35,794 nucleotides of DNA, from NCBI GenBank assembly GCA_002709665.1, contig PAQK01000025.1, positions 1 through 35,794 of the forward strand, written 5' to 3'. How positions within the stretch are numbered: the stretch's first letter is position 1; every line of letters starts with the position of its first letter. Below the pieces are notes generated by a model. That model was not told where the DNA came from and did not search any database. It worked only from the letters and a program-made list of their open reading frames with translations. The translations under genes were made by a program, and so were the position numbers. The DNA comes from Gemmatimonadota bacterium (GTDB taxonomy: Bacteria > Latescibacterota > UBA2968 > GCA-2709665). Shown piece by piece: positions 33,722 to 35,794 of the stretch.

Positions 33722-35428
33722 GTGCTAGACAATCTCGAATTTCCACCGAAGGGTAGTAGGCCTAAGGAACTTAAGATTCAGGTGAGGTCCGCGCTCATAC
33801 TACTGAGTACCTTCGGCATTCTGGTTATTAATTTTGACTGGGGTCTGCCCAATAAAAGGCGTTTAGAATTGATCGGTGGAAAGGATGTTCTCGCCTCCAA
33901 AATTAGTCAGATACTACGTTCTAAAGAAAGAGTAAACCAGATTCCCACTCCGCATTTGCAGTATGATGAACAGATCCATCTTGCTGTAAGGGAGTTTCTC
34001 TTGAGCCCTTGGGCTGGCGATGATAATCTAACCTTGGCTGCAATTAAGAGACTGAATCCTTACAATTTGGAGTTTGACCCTGGTTATTATATTTACGGTG
34101 GAGGCCTTATATACTCGGGCGCTGTCTTCCTACAGGTGGCCGCTTGGTTTGGTTTTGTGACTTTGAACCCAGATGCAGTTTTTTATATGAATAATCCGGA
34201 CGAGTTGGGCAGGCTTTACACCGTTTTGAGACTAATGATCGTCATCTCCGCAACGGTTGGGATCTTTTTGTTAAATCGCCTCACTGCGCAGTTCTATGGT
34301 GAAAAGGTTGCGTTAGTAGCATGGGGAATTACTCTGTTTACACCTTTGACCTATGAGCCAGTGCATTCTGTAGAGCCTCATATATTTGTACTGGTTTTCT
34401 TTCTCTTGTCATTCTACTTTACTTTGAGAGCAGTTAAGGGTGAATCGCGGAAGAATTTTTTTCTCGCTGCCGTTTTTGCTGGTGTATCAATTGGAACTCA
34501 GGCCCTGTCTTTTTACATTGTATTCGCCTTTTTTGCAGCATTGGTCATTAACTGTAAGAATGGTACAATTAACCTTCGAGAAGCCTCTGCAATATTTATG
34601 CGATATGTAATTATTTCCGTTGGTTGTATGTTGTTATTGAACCCCTTCTACATATTAAATTTCACGGGTTTTTTGGGGGACCTAAGTTTTGGGACGGGGC
34701 AGCACTTCTTTCGCGCTCCGAAAACGTGGGCACCATATAATCTGAGTTGGTTTTTATTAATTGCCCTGCTTGCAGCTGTCATATACCACTTAGTGAAGTT
34801 TCGACAGAACGCGTATTCTGCAATTTCTGTGGCTTGTATTATTCCTGCTATCTTTGTTTATGTATTGTTGGGTAATTATCACATGACGTATGTTTATTCA
34901 TCGATCCCTCTTATGGGAGTGCTCTTGGCAGTTATGCTCAGAGACATTTATGTTTCTCTTAAAGACCGTTCAAGAGCTGCATTTGTGGTTTTGGTTGTAG
35001 TTCTATTCTTGGTTTTTCCAGGGGCTCGCTCTGTTTATTATTTGATTAACTTCTCTTCAGTGCAGAGAGAAGAGGCAGGGGAGTGGATCAATGCCAATGT
35101 GCCAGTCGGGTCTACCATCGCCGTAATGTTTCCACCTTCGATTTGGGATTGTGTTCCCTTCGAATTTTATAATTATCGCCTGGTTGAATACCGTGCGATG
35201 ACACTATTCGATGAGCCATCCTTAGCAGACGCAGTTGTGCTTTTAAATGCCCCTCTTCCCGACAATTTAAAAGATCATTACAAATTAGTAAAAGCATACT
35301 ATCCCAATAGTGTATTTGGTTTCCGGTTTGAATTGGCGGGAGAAATCCACGCTTTGATTGGAAAATCTATCGAAATTTATGTTACTGCGAATCCAAATTC
35401 TGTGGAAAATGTTGATGTAGTATTGTAG
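33722..35428 (+). CDS. Multi-pass membrane glycosyltransferase-like protein (GT-C/GT39 type)
   Basis: This 568-residue integral membrane protein is best read as a GT39/ArnT-like lipid-linked sugar transferase. One helix near the N-terminus (~24-42) is followed by a luminal loop with acidic positions (NFDWGLPN and YDEQIHLAV, the latter resembling the DE/H site of GT-C enzymes). Then come about ten further hydrophobic helices to ~450 and a soluble C-terminal domain with VPVGSTIAVMFP, typical of GT-C proteins. GTG at 33722 is chosen because GGAGG sits four bases upstream. It would add a sugar from a polyprenyl-phosphate donor on the periplasmic side, and the DPM1-like GT2 genes could supply that donor. 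GT-C membership is inferred from topology. Confidence 0.7.
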   Translation: MLDNLEFPPKGSRPKELKIQVRSALILLSTFGILVINFDWGLPNKRRLELIGGKDVLASKISQILRSKERVNQIPTPHLQYDEQIHLAVREFLLSPWAGDDNLTLAAIKRLNPYNLEFDPGYYIYGGGLIYSGAVFLQVAAWFGFVTLNPDAVFYMNNPDELGRLYTVLRLMIVISATVGIFLLNRLTAQFYGEKVALVAWGITLFTPLTYEPVHSVEPHIFVLVFFLLSFYFTLRAVKGESRKNFFLAAVFAGVSIGTQALSFYIVFAFFAALVINCKNGTINLREASAIFMRYVIISVGCMLLLNPFYILNFTGFLGDLSFGTGQHFFRAPKTWAPYNLSWFLLIALLAAVIYHLVKFRQNAYSAISVACIIPAIFVYVLLGNYHMTYVYSSIPLMGVLLAVMLRDIYVSLKDRSRAAFVVLVVVLFLVFPGARSVYYLINFSSVQREEAGEWINANVPVGSTIAVMFPPSIWDCVPFEFYNYRLVEYRAMTLFDEPSLADAVVLLNAPLPDNLKDHYKLVKAYYPNSVFGFRFELAGEIHALIGKSIEIYVTANPNSVENVDVVL

Positions 35429-35600
35429 CTGTTTTTGTATGTACCATTGAATTTGGTTGATGAAGGGTTGTTGAGCAAGCACCTCAGACTGGGTTATGAA
35501 GTGTGGTGATTTTTACGCACGTTGTCAGCTTAGAAGTTGTTTAGAGATGGGTGCGATCTTGTGCGTGCCGATCACGTTGGCCAGAGCTGGCTTACCTGCA
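35429..35600. other. Gene-free spacer before the insertion sequence
   Basis: These 172 bases separate the membrane protein from the likely end of an IS. I see no gene and no clear terminator or promoter. Confidence 0.5.
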
Positions 35601-35794
35601 TGTAACCATCCCCATTTTAGTGGCAGTCTAAATTAGAGTTTCCGCCTGTTGGTGGACACTTCTGAATTCGAATGGTGTGAGGTCGCCGAGTGCGTCATGG
35701 GGACGTTCTTCGTTGTATTCGTCCATCCATCCTTCCGTGATTTCGCGGACCTCTGACAAGGACTTAAAGACGTACATGTTCAGCACTTCATCTC
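35601..35794 (-). mobile_element. IS3-family insertion sequence, one end (continues beyond the window)
   Basis: The inner part codes for an IS3-type transposase tail. The sequence beginning TGTAACCATCCCCATTTTAG at 35601 starts with TG and has the C-run, T-run and GTGG order common in IS3-family terminal inverted repeats, so I place the end there. The other end lies outside, so neither the repeat pair nor a target duplication can be checked. Confidence 0.6.
35628..35794 (-). CDS. IS3-family transposase OrfB, C-terminal fragment (rest outside window)
   Basis: Read on the minus strand with the first full codon at 35792, 55 codons end at a TAG (35628-35630). The translation DEVLNMYVFKSLSEVREITE, then WMDEYNEERPHDALGDLTPFEF, is the standard C-terminus of the IS3-family DDE integrase (the family pattern Y-F-SL-EVR--T--W---YN--RPH-SLG---P--F). 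The catalytic Glu and the rest of the rve domain lie beyond the window. The visible part is intact. Confidence 0.9.
   Translation of the reverse strand, partial: DEVLNMYVFKSLSEVREITEGWMDEYNEERPHDALGDLTPFEFRSVHQQAETLI

Noticed and set aside
1-35794. tRNA or rRNA genes and defence systems
   Set aside because: I saw no tRNA-like cloverleaf, rRNA signature, CRISPR repeats or restriction, toxin or other defence genes.

Overview
This window most likely comes from an uncultured bacterium of the FCB superphylum; something like Latescibacterota or a neighbouring phylum is my guess, not a proof. The evidence is a giant surface protein with cohesin and dockerin modules that ends in a type IX secretion/FlgD-like sorting domain, a stand-alone B12-binding mutase subunit followed by MeaB, a DUF3604-like protein, frequent TTG and GTG starts, and several upstream regions with a promoter-like pattern TTG-N20-TAnnTTT that resembles the Bacteroidota -33/-7 type. 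The first 12 kb look GC-richer than the last 5 kb, which are visibly AT-rich.

Layout. 1-986: 3' part of a DUF3604-like gene. 1158-2684: an Arg/Glu/Ala-rich protein of unknown function containing a very recent in-frame tandem duplication. 2742-4072: methylmalonyl-CoA mutase B12-binding subunit and its GTPase chaperone MeaB, overlapping by ATGA. A bidirectional terminator separates MeaB from the convergent 2245-residue secreted multidomain protein (4221-10958, minus strand). 11341-12378: an orphan BMP-family substrate-binding lipoprotein, closed by an intrinsic terminator.

12418-35428 is one long plus-strand exopolysaccharide/O-antigen-type locus. It holds GDP-mannose 4,6-dehydratase, a GDP-fucose-synthase-like epimerase/reductase, a Wzz-type chain-length protein, an SxtJ-like small membrane protein, a NodU/TobZ-type carbamoyltransferase and DUF5989. 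Then come an EPS-associated winged-helix regulator fused to a Rossmann-like domain, a PLP enzyme with His in place of the catalytic Lys fused to a degenerate GT2 domain, and a canonical GT2. After these are a truncated Gfo/Idh/MocA oxidoreductase, a radical SAM/SPASM protein, another GT2, a formyltransferase, a DPM1-like GT2, an NAD-dependent epimerase, asparagine synthase AsnB, a second (Lys-containing) DegT aminotransferase, a putative NodB-fold protein, two methyltransferases (one frameshifted) and a GT-C-like membrane protein. No Wzx, Wzy, export channel or initiating transferase is visible, so the locus probably continues beyond the window.

How they may work together. Gmd makes GDP-4-keto-6-deoxymannose. 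That intermediate could feed a fucose-type branch (epimerase/reductase), a 3-deoxy branch (His-type PLP enzyme, ColD-like) and/or a 4-amino branch (Lys-type aminotransferase, then formyltransferase, as in N-formylperosamine). Carbamoyl, methyl and formyl groups would decorate the glycan, the GTs assemble it, and the Wzz homologue sets its length. The fused regulator may control the locus through a 42-bp-spaced pair of repeats upstream of its own gene. The right edge holds the 3' end of an IS3-family transposase on the minus strand, possibly marking a recombination boundary.
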